DNA of 18,761 nucleotides from SZUA-22 sp039714835 (GCA_039714835.1 JBDLIN010000050.1:1-18761); one strand, 5' to 3'. Positions 7,585 to 16,640 are shown, numbered from the stretch's first letter. Numbers and translations are program-made. The notes: a model not told the origin generated them from the letters alone.

Positions 7585-8541
7585 TTAGTTAAAACCAATA
7601 CTAGCTGTAATTCTATGTAATGCTCCTAATAGTGCATAGTCACTGTATGAATAATCAAATTTTAGATTTAATGAAGAAATTCTTTGAACTATTCCGACTC
7701 CCCCACTCCATGTTTCAGAATCTGATAAGAATTTATATCCAGCTCGTAGAAATATAAATCCTTCAAGGTCATATTCTAATCCTAATTGTACTTTTTGCTT
7801 TTCATCAATTGCTTTTACCCAATTAAATCCTAACATCAAATTATTTCCCGATGAAATTTCTATTGGTCGAGATAATCCAATAACATATTTAAGAGGTAAA
7901 CCATAACTTTCATTTATAAATTTGACTTCTGGACCGAAATTAGCAACAACCATTCCTATCTTAAGCCCATTTAATAATCCCTCTAACCCAGTATCATATT
8001 GAATACCCATATCAGCTGACCAGCTATCTTGCGAAAATAAACCGCTCACTTGATTCATATGCATATATCTGAATGTAAAACCAATTTGTAAATCAATTGT
8101 AAAATTATGTGCATAGTGAATACCAAAGGCGTAATCAGACATATTAAATGTTTGACCAGTCCCTTCAGGTTTTAAAACTGTTCTAACTTTCATTTCGTCA
8201 GTTTTAAAAGCAATTAGCGAAAACGCCACTGCATCATTATCTCCTAATCTTTTTGCTATATTTAAAAACGATAACCCAACATTTGCCGGCATAAAAGTAT
8301 GACCTACCATTAAATCATTATTTTTAATATTCATCAAACCAGAAGGATTATAAAATGATGCCGAACCGTCATCAATAAAAGATGAAACCGCTTGTCCCAT
8401 AGCTTCAGCTCTAGCCGATACACCAAGTTTCAAAAATTGAGCTGATGTAACACCTGGTTTGTTAAATGTTTGTCCATTTGTAAAATTAATTCCAACTATT
8501 GAAATCATACTTGCAAATAACACAACAATATTTTTATTCAT
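7585..8541 (-). CDS. PorV/PorQ-family outer-membrane beta-barrel protein
   Basis: About 318 residues. A signal peptide (about 1-23) is followed by 'FLKLGVSARAEAMGQA' (36-51) and 'DDGSASFYNPSGL' (57-69), the N-terminal signature of the PorV/PorQ (UPF0164-like, FadL-related) family. The rest alternates aromatic and polar residues like barrel strands and ends in an aromatic-rich stretch with terminal 'IGFN'. PorV is the outer-membrane shuttle that brings T9SS cargo to the attachment machinery; PorQ-like relatives have related roles. A dedicated copy beside a TonB receptor and T9SS cargo may be specific to this cassette. I chose the ATG at 8541; a TTG four codons upstream (8553) is possible but less likely. 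The gene lies 25 bases after the FnIII/T9SS gene. Confidence 0.85.
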   Translation of the reverse strand: MNKNIVVLFASMISIVGINFTNGQTFNKPGVTSAQFLKLGVSARAEAMGQAVSSFIDDGSASFYNPSGLMNIKNNDLMVGHTFMPANVGLSFLNIAKRLGDNDAVAFSLIAFKTDEMKVRTVLKPEGTGQTFNMSDYAFGIHYAHNFTIDLQIGFTFRYMHMNQVSGLFSQDSWSADMGIQYDTGLEGLLNGLKIGMVVANFGPEVKFINESYGLPLKYVIGLSRPIEISSGNNLMLGFNWVKAIDEKQKVQLGLEYDLEGFIFLRAGYKFLSDSETWSGGVGIVQRISSLNLKFDYSYSDYALLGALHRITASIGFN

Positions 8542-8566
8542 TCTTAAACTCAAAAAGTTCTCTTCT

Positions 8567-10501
8567 CTACTTAACTATGACAAATTTTCCTATCTGATTT
8601 TTTTGACCTGATTGTTCAACTACAAAGTAATAAAGCCCACTTGCTACAGTATGGTTGTTTTTATTCAATAGATTCCAATATGCAATTGGAGAGCCTGAAC
8701 CTTGATCGAAATCAATTGTTTTTACTTCATATCCAGCAATTGTCAATATTGTAATTTTACACTGAGGTGGTAAATTCATAAATGCAATTCTTCTATCTAT
8801 TTCAAACCACACGCTTCTACCAGGCTGAGTTGAATATTCCCATCCAGGATTCGTAGTATAATCAATATCTCCTCTGTACGGATTTGGAACAACAAAAACT
8901 CCTTCTTCTTCACTATCTTCAATAGTAATAGCAGGAATAGCCATTGCAGTTGAAAGAATTTTAGGGCTCTCTAATGATGGGATTGTTAATTTATCACTTA
9001 CAACTTCAGGAATATCATAACTTGTAACTGTATACCAATATCTAATTCCATTTATAAGACCTTTATCTTCTAACTCATATTTTAAACCTGTATCGTATCC
9101 ATGACCATTTACTTTATCAAATTCACCAACTAATTCCCAAGGACCTGTAGAACCTTCGGAACTACGATATACACGATAACCATCAAAATCTACTTGAATC
9201 CCATCTGTTCTAGACTTATCTTCAAATTCTTCTGGATTAGTTCCAGTATATTCAGGCAACCATTCCCAATTAACAACTATTGCTCCCCTTTTTGATTTAA
9301 GTCTTATTTTAGGAGGAGAAGGAGAAATAGGGACACTAAAATTTGATTCATACAAAGTTTTGGCAGCATCAGCAGAAATAATCATATCATCATATCCATC
9401 CCCAACAATTGTAGCCATCATAAAACGAATAGTATCTCCGGGCATTGTTGTTGGAAATGGGCCAACACTAAATATACCTCTTGTACTTGTTCCCGTTGGA
9501 ATCTCTTCGGACATATCTGGTTGTATCTCTCCTTGGCTAATCCAACCATAAGCAGTTCTGTCATTATCAGAATCTTCAGAATGAACCCAATGTCTAAAAC
9601 TTGGTTTAATATAAGAGGCATTTACATCAGTAGGTCCACCAACTAATCGGAATGCTTTTCTTGTATCATTAAGCATTGTTCCGTCTGGACCTCCCGGCAT
9701 ATCTCCCCAATAAATCATTCTTCTTTCTTTATCAAATTTCGCATAATCGTCACCAACCGGTCCAACATTTTTATCAGTTCTCATATTTACATCATTGTAT
9801 TGTACAAAAAAGATATCTTCCCAATTTTTATCACCTTCATTGATAATTATATATTCCATAAAAAGAATTTTATCGTAGAGGAAGAAATCATATGCAAAGG
9901 ATCTTTGAATTATTCTTGCATTCATTGGAATGTGGTCTTCTAATATTTCAGGTGCTTGGTTAACACCAAAAACAATTTTATTATCCCAATATTGACATAT
10001 ATAGTCTTGTGCAGATTTGGGTTTATATCTTTCGTCTAACCGCCCATCTTCATGAAAAAAGTATTGAGGTCCGGCATTTTCTAAAATTTCATCAAATATT
10101 GATTTTTTATAAATAGTATCATTATCGTTAAATCGAGGGAACACTTCAAAGCGTTGACCTCTTCCTCCACCGCCAACAGCTTCATAGTCAGAAAATTGAG
10201 TAACTAAAGTATCTCTACCAACAATAGCACCTAACCATGCACCGCCTACTTTTGTTAACTCTTGATTTGATCCAGGTGGGTAGTTAAATACTATACCAAC
10301 GTTCTCTTCGTAGTTATATGTAGGTACAAGCGATCCATAATTAGTAACTGTTTTGTATACTTTGTTAATATTATGCTTCTTGAACTGTAAATTCGCCGGT
10401 GGAAAAATCTCTTCTTGTGCATTAATGTTAGCAGTAAACAATATTGCAAATGATAGTAAATTTATTTTTGTATAAAATTTTAAATTCATTTTTTGTTTCA
10501 T
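8567..10501 (-). CDS. Secreted FnIII-containing surface protein with T9SS-like C-terminal domain
   Basis: A 644-residue protein with a signal peptide (about 1-29, ending 'INAQ'). Residues about 40-390 form a large region without a domain I can name. It is rich in aromatic and acidic residues, with 'GGAWLGAIVG' near 86-95 and 'YWGDMPGGPDG' near 264-274. An FnIII-like domain spans about 396-500 ('GYRVYRSSEG', 'YWYTVTSYD'). The C-terminus (about 536-644) begins 'VVPNPYRG' and ends 'SGLYYFVVEQ...GKFVIVK', a variant T9SS sorting domain. The gene starts 4 bases after the receptor stop, so it is almost certainly translationally coupled to it, and it is followed by the PorV-like gene. It may be the receptor's surface partner, doing the job SusD does elsewhere; this is inferred from position. 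An internal ATG at 10489 is an alternative start. Confidence 0.8.
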   Translation of the reverse strand: MKQKMNLKFYTKINLLSFAILFTANINAQEEIFPPANLQFKKHNINKVYKTVTNYGSLVPTYNYEENVGIVFNYPPGSNQELTKVGGAWLGAIVGRDTLVTQFSDYEAVGGGGRGQRFEVFPRFNDNDTIYKKSIFDEILENAGPQYFFHEDGRLDERYKPKSAQDYICQYWDNKIVFGVNQAPEILEDHIPMNARIIQRSFAYDFFLYDKILFMEYIIINEGDKNWEDIFFVQYNDVNMRTDKNVGPVGDDYAKFDKERRMIYWGDMPGGPDGTMLNDTRKAFRLVGGPTDVNASYIKPSFRHWVHSEDSDNDRTAYGWISQGEIQPDMSEEIPTGTSTRGIFSVGPFPTTMPGDTIRFMMATIVGDGYDDMIISADAAKTLYESNFSVPISPSPPKIRLKSKRGAIVVNWEWLPEYTGTNPEEFEDKSRTDGIQVDFDGYRVYRSSEGSTGPWELVGEFDKVNGHGYDTGLKYELEDKGLINGIRYWYTVTSYDIPEVVSDKLTIPSLESPKILSTAMAIPAITIEDSEEEGVFVVPNPYRGDIDYTTNPGWEYSTQPGRSVWFEIDRRIAFMNLPPQCKITILTIAGYEVKTIDFDQGSGSPIAYWNLLNKNNHTVASGLYYFVVEQSGQKNQIGKFVIVK

Positions 10502-10505
10502 CGAA

Positions 10506-13220
10506 TTATCTTATGAATAGTTTATAACCAAGTCTAAAGCTTGTATCTGGTGAATAAGATTGATTTGCTCTTAAGAAATTTACTTGATGATATGTGAGAT
10601 ATTTATCAGTTGTACCATCTAGATCTCCAAAGTTATATACTTCCCCAGTTCTTGAGTTAAATCCGCTTCCAAGATTAATATTTCTAATACCCAATAGATT
10701 TTTAACTTCGAAGAATATTACATTTCGAACTCCAAATAGTTCAAATCCTTTATGAAATGTTGCATCTAGAAATAGCTGTCCTGGCGCATCTGCAGAATTT
10801 GCTTCAACATATATTGCACCGGGTATTGTTGGCGTGTATGGTCTTCCAGCAGTTCCGGTTAAAAGGAAATAAAGTCCTATATCGGATAAATTTATTCCCC
10901 AAAGATTTAAATTATCATATTCCATTACTTCGAAATTTGCCATCAATTTGAATGTATTATTATAATCCCAACCTACTCTTTGTTCTCTTACTGAGGGTGG
11001 TAAAGTACTACCAATTTCATACTGATCAAGTGCTGTTAAGTCAAATCCTCTAGCAAGTAAATATGTATAACTAGTGGTAAAGGAAAAATAGTTGCTATAA
11101 CTTTTACGGAATTCTATTTCAAATCCTCGTGATGATCCAAACCCAGTGTTCATATATATAGATAACGCAGGTTTTGTATTAGTTTGTTCATAACCAATAT
11201 CGCCAGCATAATCACGTCCGTATAATTTTACTTTAAGAACATAGTTTTTGATAAATTCGGTTTCCATCCCAACTTCATAATTAATAGACTTTCTCGGATC
11301 CAAATCTGGATTACCAATTCTTGAATTTAAAAATGGATCGAGATACAATTCTTGAAAACTAGGTGCTTGAATAAAATATCCATAGTTAAAAAAGATTTTT
11401 GTACTCCTATTTGCAGGAATCGATAAGCCAACTCTAGGACTCAACACTACTTTTAAATCTTTAAACTCAGTAACTTCTTTTCCGGTAGCTCTATTAAACT
11501 GATTTATAAAATCATCATCATTAATAATATTTCCATGTTTGAAAATATCAGCTCTTAATCCAACATTTAAAAACATTCCGGCATATTCTATTCTATCTTG
11601 TACATAAACCGCTGTATTTAAAATTTCATCATCAAAAAACCATCTCTTTGTTCCATATTGCGGCCAGGATCCAGGAATAGTATCTCGTTCAGGGAAAAAT
11701 TGTCCATAATTTTCAATATCAAGTTTATTTATTCTTTGATAATTTACTTCAAAACCAGCTTTTAATTTATGAACTCCAATAAAATGTGTATAATCAAAAT
11801 CAGCATTAATCGTTGAATAATCATTTGTATAATAATTTTTATATGTTCCTTCATCAATAAAACCATCTGACTCAAAATCTCTATTTAATGGTGGTCGTTG
11901 ATAAACTGATTCTGTTTTTGAGAAATCTATTAGTTCAGGATGGTTAGTTAACATATCATCAACTAAATCTGGATCAATAGCATTGCCTTCATAATCATAA
12001 TAAGTTGAGACATAGTTATAAGCATCTAGAGGTGAATTTAATCCAAGTAAAGATGTTTGACTTTTACCATCTTGATATGATAAGCTTAAATTATAATAGG
12101 AATCTTTACTTAAAGTATGACTAAAAATTGCGGTTAATCTGTTTGTTTCACCTTTAGTTATTGGTAATTGTTCTGGAATTTGTGACCAAGCCCAACTGTA
12201 TCCTTTGTTTGTATATTTATCAAATTGTGCCTGTATTTTTATTCTAAATGGTTTCCAAGGTTGATAATGCACTTGTGCTAACATACCATAATTTCCATAT
12301 TGCCTATCATTTACATCAAATCCTAAAAATTTTGTTGTACCATATCCACCACCAATTTTATAGAAAGTATCATCTCCTTCCATTTTAGCTGAAACTGTAA
12401 ATCCAGAATTTGGTAATAATGGAACAGGCCCACTTAGACCTAAATAAGCATAATCATAATTAGTGGAAGACGCATCACTAAACATTGCGTCACTTTTTGC
12501 AACAAGATCTACGGTAAATTTATCTCGGCCAGATTTTGTAATGATATTTATAACACCACTGTTAGCATTGCCATATTCAGCATCGAATCCACCAGTAAGA
12601 ATTTCAACTTCTTCTATTTGGTTAACATCAATTTCTACTGAAGCTACACCAGTAATAGGATTTCTAGCTGGTACACCATCAATTAGATATAGAACTTCAT
12701 CACTTCTACCACCTCTAATATGAATATCTTGTCCATCTTTTATTACGCCAGATTGTAGAGCAACTAAATCTTTTACATTAGTAACAATGGGCATATTCTG
12801 AATATCATCTGAAGTTATTAATTGTGAACTACTTGCAACCTCAACATCAACAGGTGGTTTTGTTGCACGAATTATTACCTCATCTGTAACTAAATTGTCT
12901 TGTCTTAGATGAAAATCTATATTAGTTATACGGTTGATCGAAACTCTAACATTTTCAATGGTAATACTGGTATAACCCATAAATTTTGCTTGTACTGAAT
13001 AAGAACCAGCACGAAGCTGACTTATACGAAATTTACCCTCAATATCTGTAGCAGCACCAACTGTTGAACCAACAACCATTACATTTGCATATGGTAATGG
13101 TTCCCCAGAATCTTTATCAAGTACAGTTCCAACTATTTCACCATAATCTTGAGCTGAAACGTTTATTGCAATTAGCATTAAGAAGAATGTTAAAACTATA
13201 ATATGTAAACTTTTCATCAT
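10506..13220 (-). CDS. TonB-dependent outer-membrane receptor with N-terminal CarboxypepD_reg-like domain
   Basis: About 904 residues. The signal peptide ('LTFFLMLIAINVSAQ') ends near residue 24. A carboxypeptidase-regulatory-like beta domain (about 26-105, 'GTVLDKDSGEPLPYANVMV') is followed by a TonB-box-like 'TDEVIIRA' (112-119) and the plug (about 125-235: 'IHIRGGRSDEVLYLIDGVPA', 'VEILTGGFDAEYGNANSGVI'). A 22-strand-type barrel follows, ending 'FRLGYKLFIR'. It imports a ligand across the outer membrane using TonB/ExbBD energy. No STN domain is seen, so anti-sigma signalling is not indicated. SusC-like proteins share this N-terminal layout, but no SusD-like gene follows. The frame is open to a TTG at 13265; the ATG pair at 13220/13217 gives a proper signal peptide and is preferred. 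The next gene begins 4 bases after its stop. Confidence 0.93.
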   Translation of the reverse strand: MMKSLHIIVLTFFLMLIAINVSAQDYGEIVGTVLDKDSGEPLPYANVMVVGSTVGAATDIEGKFRISQLRAGSYSVQAKFMGYTSITIENVRVSINRITNIDFHLRQDNLVTDEVIIRATKPPVDVEVASSSQLITSDDIQNMPIVTNVKDLVALQSGVIKDGQDIHIRGGRSDEVLYLIDGVPARNPITGVASVEIDVNQIEEVEILTGGFDAEYGNANSGVINIITKSGRDKFTVDLVAKSDAMFSDASSTNYDYAYLGLSGPVPLLPNSGFTVSAKMEGDDTFYKIGGGYGTTKFLGFDVNDRQYGNYGMLAQVHYQPWKPFRIKIQAQFDKYTNKGYSWAWSQIPEQLPITKGETNRLTAIFSHTLSKDSYYNLSLSYQDGKSQTSLLGLNSPLDAYNYVSTYYDYEGNAIDPDLVDDMLTNHPELIDFSKTESVYQRPPLNRDFESDGFIDEGTYKNYYTNDYSTINADFDYTHFIGVHKLKAGFEVNYQRINKLDIENYGQFFPERDTIPGSWPQYGTKRWFFDDEILNTAVYVQDRIEYAGMFLNVGLRADIFKHGNIINDDDFINQFNRATGKEVTEFKDLKVVLSPRVGLSIPANRSTKIFFNYGYFIQAPSFQELYLDPFLNSRIGNPDLDPRKSINYEVGMETEFIKNYVLKVKLYGRDYAGDIGYEQTNTKPALSIYMNTGFGSSRGFEIEFRKSYSNYFSFTTSYTYLLARGFDLTALDQYEIGSTLPPSVREQRVGWDYNNTFKLMANFEVMEYDNLNLWGINLSDIGLYFLLTGTAGRPYTPTIPGAIYVEANSADAPGQLFLDATFHKGFELFGVRNVIFFEVKNLLGIRNINLGSGFNSRTGEVYNFGDLDGTTDKYLTYHQVNFLRANQSYSPDTSFRLGYKLFIR

Positions 13221-13265
13221 TTTTTGTTTACTAAATTTCAAAATAAATTTTGTTCGAGTAATCAA

Positions 13266-14738
13266 CTAAAATGGAAAATCCGTTTCCAAATATTCTTTAG
13301 ATCTTACAAAGACTAACTTTGCGGTCTCTTTAGTTAAATAATAAAATGGGAATCCTGCTACAACTATCCTGTATTCAGAGTTATGGTATCCCATTCCAAT
13401 TGTAGAATACATGTAATTATTATCAGTTGTATCAGCAGCATGATAATAAAACATTGATTCTGTAAATGCTCCTGGATTATTGTAATCAGTAACTTTGAAT
13501 AATCCATTTCGGAAATTCCAAATCTTATTTGTATCTATTTCAGCAAAACTTGCTGTATTGTCTGAATTTCTAATATAAACTGAATCCAATAAAGCATCAT
13601 CAATTGTCCTAAAGCCATTTATATGAAAATAATCTTGTAAGATATTACCATAATATTTAACACTATCAGCCCAGTCTCCTTCCGGATCGAAATAAGTCAT
13701 GTAGTTCCAACCGGAAAGGAGAAAGTTCCCTTTAGTATCAAGATAATCAGTAATAATACCAGCCATTTGAGGAATACTTGTTTGATGATTATCGTCACAA
13801 TGCCAGAGGACATATTTATATTTACCTAAAAGTTCTCTCGTTAAAACACCATCATTTGTTAGGTCCCAATTATCATGTTCAATTCCTGCTAGAAGTTCAT
13901 TGTAAAACAAGTCAACTTGCTCATCATTTGGTCTTTCTATTCCACCTGATTGATCTTTAGTATCATCAATAATTAACCATTCTTTTTCATGTGAAGCATT
14001 TACTAAATTAATTTCTATTTCGGCAGCAGTTTTATCTTCAACAAGAGCTGTGTTTCGTGATTTTACCTTAATAACATGTTCCCCTTGTGTTAATCCTTCT
14101 ACATTATTTTTATTAAGAAAGAAAAGAGAATCGCTTTGCCATTCACTCCAATCATTATTATCAATTTGCAAAGCAAAATCTTTTAACTCACCAAATTCAC
14201 TTGTCCCAGAAACAAAAATCTTGACACCTTTCCAAGTAATGGTTGTATTATCTATTATAAAAGCTGATGAATTATTTTTCGGAAATTCTATTACTGTTTC
14301 TGGGGGAAGTGTTCTACTGGTATAAAATGTTACTGAATCTCCAATAGGATCAATATTACCATTCTGATCTTCTGCTTTAACATATAGTATTTGTTTATTT
14401 ATACTATCAGCCGAAGGAAATGCTATTACTTGAGCTACTTCATTAGTAAAATATTTCTCTTGAATTATTGTCTTATCTAAAAACAAGTAATGACTTTTCC
14501 AACTAACCCAATATCCTTTAATAATTGATCCTTGGCTAATTCCTTTCCAACCAACTTTTAGCATGGGGCTATATAAATTGTCCTGAGTATTTGGTACTGG
14601 TATATTTAATATTTCAGTTGTTGGACTTTCTATTGGATCCTCAATTCCATTCAGACTTTCTTCGCAGTTTAAAAGCATAATTCCCAAAACTGCTAATAAA
14701 ATATAGATTTTTATCTGCTTAATTAATGCAATATTCAT
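13266..14738 (-). CDS. Large lipoprotein with Ig/FnIII-like modules and amidotransferase-like C-terminal domain
   Basis: A 490-residue protein with a lipoprotein signal ('VLGIMLLNC', Cys25; Asn at -1 is unusual). Residues about 40-142 look FnIII-like ('KGYWVSWKSHYLF', 'YVKAEDQNGNIDP', then 'FYTSRTLPPET'). Residues about 143-245 look like a second Ig-like module ('FALQIDNNDWSEW', 'GEHVIKVKSRNTA'). From about 253 the pattern 'EWLIIDDT', 'KYKYVLWHCDD' and 'ITDYLDTKGNFLLSGWN' resembles the class I glutamine-amidotransferase-like/ThuA-like fold found in surface proteins of this group. Cys314 lies near where such folds place a nucleophile, but no classical triad is evident. It sits directly upstream of the receptor, so it could be a ligand-capture lipoprotein. 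Function is not known and the domain call rests on pattern alone. Confidence 0.65.
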   Translation of the reverse strand: MNIALIKQIKIYILLAVLGIMLLNCEESLNGIEDPIESPTTEILNIPVPNTQDNLYSPMLKVGWKGISQGSIIKGYWVSWKSHYLFLDKTIIQEKYFTNEVAQVIAFPSADSINKQILYVKAEDQNGNIDPIGDSVTFYTSRTLPPETVIEFPKNNSSAFIIDNTTITWKGVKIFVSGTSEFGELKDFALQIDNNDWSEWQSDSLFFLNKNNVEGLTQGEHVIKVKSRNTALVEDKTAAEIEINLVNASHEKEWLIIDDTKDQSGGIERPNDEQVDLFYNELLAGIEHDNWDLTNDGVLTRELLGKYKYVLWHCDDNHQTSIPQMAGIITDYLDTKGNFLLSGWNYMTYFDPEGDWADSVKYYGNILQDYFHINGFRTIDDALLDSVYIRNSDNTASFAEIDTNKIWNFRNGLFKVTDYNNPGAFTESMFYYHAADTTDNNYMYSTIGMGYHNSEYRIVVAGFPFYYLTKETAKLVFVRSKEYLETDFPF

Positions 14739-14745
14739 TCATTTC

Positions 14746-15357
14746 TCATTCATTTACAATGTAAAAAGTGTCTACTTTAGCATTAAACACAAAATCATCT
14801 AACATTCTAAAAAGATTTTCTTCAAGTTTAAATTCTATTCTAAGTGTTGTGGTTTTGTTTTCTTCTATTTTTATTTTTTCTCTTATCTTTACAACTTTGG
14901 AGAAATCGTTTTCAATAGGAAGAGAATTGTAGTTTGTTGATATTGGGTATATCTTCCAATTTATAATGACAAACTCACTTGGAGCAACTTGGAAATATAA
15001 ACTATCATACTCTAAGGGTGGAACTGATCCGTAAGCTACTTGAATAGCAGTATCAATAGAACTTGCATATAATAAATTATAAAAAACAATACTATCTGAA
15101 TATTCAAAAAACTGGTCAGGATGCTGGAATACATCAGCAAAATTTTTTCCATTATAAATTTTAAAATCCCTAGCTTGAGCTATTAGATAGTCAAATGTTG
15201 TATAGGTATAACCTTCATGAGCTTTATACACTAGTTCAACTTTTAATCTCCCAGGTTCAATTACATCAGAAGGAGATGTCATATCACATCCAAATAAAAA
15301 TAATAAGGATACGACCAGTAGTATTGTAATCGAAATATTTATTTTATTACAATTCAT
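14746..15357 (-). CDS. Small lipoprotein of unknown function
   Basis: A 203-residue protein with a clear lipoprotein signal ('LLVVSLLFLFGC', Cys24) followed by a 'DMTSPSD' linker. The mature part is predicted mostly beta ('RLKVELVYKAHEGY' near 37-50, 'FVIINWKIYP' near 129-138, 'TTTLRIEFKLEENLF' near 169-183). I do not recognise a family. The pattern is that of a single beta-sandwich domain. It starts 2 bases after the phytase-like gene's stop and ends 7 bases before the next lipoprotein, so it is tightly inside the operon. Three consecutive lipoproteins ahead of a TonB receptor suggest a surface or periplasmic accessory role, inferred from context only. Confidence 0.75.
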   Translation of the reverse strand: MNCNKINISITILLVVSLLFLFGCDMTSPSDVIEPGRLKVELVYKAHEGYTYTTFDYLIAQARDFKIYNGKNFADVFQHPDQFFEYSDSIVFYNLLYASSIDTAIQVAYGSVPPLEYDSLYFQVAPSEFVIINWKIYPISTNYNSLPIENDFSKVVKIREKIKIEENKTTTLRIEFKLEENLFRMLDDFVFNAKVDTFYIVNE

Positions 15358-15359
15358 TT

Positions 15360-16640
15360 TTAATCCAAATTAAGTTTATATGGTAAAGTTATTACTTCTA
15401 GTTTTATAGAGGATTTGTCTATTGAATAAGTCTCACTATTTGGATCGGTACTAGTTACACCGTATTGGTTATTATCAATAATTGCAATTTTTTCTCTATT
15501 AATTATTGCAATTCCTTCAGGTCGTTTAATACTTGTAGAACTTAAATCCATAAGTAATATTTTGTTCATTTTATATAATTCGTTTTTACGCCATTCTAAT
15601 GATGATAATGTTTCAAAAGTTTTACCTTCAATTCCTTCTAATCCAACAACTGCTTGAGTTGTAGTATCAGCATAAGTAGCTAAAAACAATAAATTACGGT
15701 TAATACCATCATAATATCCGAATTCAGTAACTAAAAAAGAAGTATCATTTACTGTTGCTATATCACCCAAGGTTATAAATTGTTCAGGAATTCCATCATA
15801 TTTTTTCGATTCCACAAAATAAAACATCGATAAATCTGAGTTATCATTTTGGTTGACCAATGCTATACGTCTCATAGCATAATTAATAACATTTTCAGGA
15901 TTATCTGGATTAACATTATTTTCTAAGCATCTTCCCATTAGAGTTACAATTCTACCATCGGAGTTGAAATCAATTCCAGTTAATCCACCACTAACAGTAT
16001 GATTACCAAAAGCTCTTCTCAATCCTTCAGCAGGGCGCATTCTCCTTCCCCATTGACCATCAACAGTCATTTGATATAAACCAGGTTGATATTGATCAGA
16101 GAACCAGAAAAAATTGTTTTTTAGGTCCATTACTATACCACCTGGATACACTCCCCAAGAATCAGTTGTATTTTCAGAATTAGTAAAATCTTCATCATTA
16201 TTCCATGAACCACTGGGAATTTTACCTGAAACGTTTTCTCCAGTTGGATTTTTAACAGATGCTTGACTTATTACTTTAACTGAAAAATCATCTTGTAATT
16301 CTAATTTTACAAGTTTTGGTGAATAATCCGGAACTAATAGTTTTGTAGTAGCACCAGATTCTGTAATATTTTGGATAGCCGGCCCTCTATCTGTAATAGT
16401 ATAAAATACTCTATTACCTTTATAATATAATCCTGAAAATCCACCGATACGAAGGTCTTTATCTTTTTCTATTACTGGTAAATCTGCCCATTTAATCGAA
16501 TACTCACCCAAAGGCGAATAATGATCAATTAAAGGTTCTGTTGTTTCACAAGAATAGAATACTAATAAAGTTAAAATGTATAGAGAACCTCTAGATATTA
16601 ACTTGCTTATTTTTCTTCTGTTTATCTTAAAATGTCTCAT
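15360..16640 (-). CDS. Lipoprotein with esterase-like phytase domain (PF13449 type)
   Basis: About 426 residues from the ATG at 16640. A lipoprotein signal ends in 'LLVFYSC' (Cys31) and is followed by one domain of the 'esterase-like activity of phytase' family. Its hallmarks are 'RIGGFSGLYY' (about 64-73), 'YTITDRGP' (about 80-87) and near the C-terminus 'RPEGIAIIN' followed by 'IAIIDNNQYGV' (from about 373). The family is a beta-propeller-like fold, and some members hydrolyse phosphate or other esters. The frame is open upstream to a TTG at 16736, but that would put about 30 extra residues ahead of the lipoprotein signal, so the internal ATG is preferred. It is the first gene of the leftward run, directly under the divergent control region. 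Which ester it acts on is unknown. Confidence 0.8.
   Translation of the reverse strand: MRHFKINRRKISKLISRGSLYILTLLVFYSCETTEPLIDHYSPLGEYSIKWADLPVIEKDKDLRIGGFSGLYYKGNRVFYTITDRGPAIQNITESGATTKLLVPDYSPKLVKLELQDDFSVKVISQASVKNPTGENVSGKIPSGSWNNDEDFTNSENTTDSWGVYPGGIVMDLKNNFFWFSDQYQPGLYQMTVDGQWGRRMRPAEGLRRAFGNHTVSGGLTGIDFNSDGRIVTLMGRCLENNVNPDNPENVINYAMRRIALVNQNDNSDLSMFYFVESKKYDGIPEQFITLGDIATVNDTSFLVTEFGYYDGINRNLLFLATYADTTTQAVVGLEGIEGKTFETLSSLEWRKNELYKMNKILLMDLSSTSIKRPEGIAIINREKIAIIDNNQYGVTSTDPNSETYSIDKSSIKLEVITLPYKLNLD

Noticed and set aside
12463..12723. An 86-codon open frame on the top strand inside the TonB receptor gene
   Set aside because: It lies opposite the conserved plug domain, has no family likeness or ribosome binding site, and is best explained as a shadow of the receptor's codon use.
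10506..13220. A SusC/SusD pair
   Set aside because: The receptor has SusC-style N-terminal features, but neither neighbour has the SusD helical TPR-like pattern or a matching length and motif set.
13221..13265. TTG start at 13265 for the TonB receptor
   Set aside because: The ATG pair at 13220 and 13217 gives a standard signal peptide; the extra 15 residues precede it without purpose.
14050..14325. A 91-codon open frame on the top strand inside the 490-residue lipoprotein gene
   Set aside because: The opposite strand encodes a protein with clear domain patterns and a lipoprotein signal; this frame has neither recognisable motifs nor a plausible start region.
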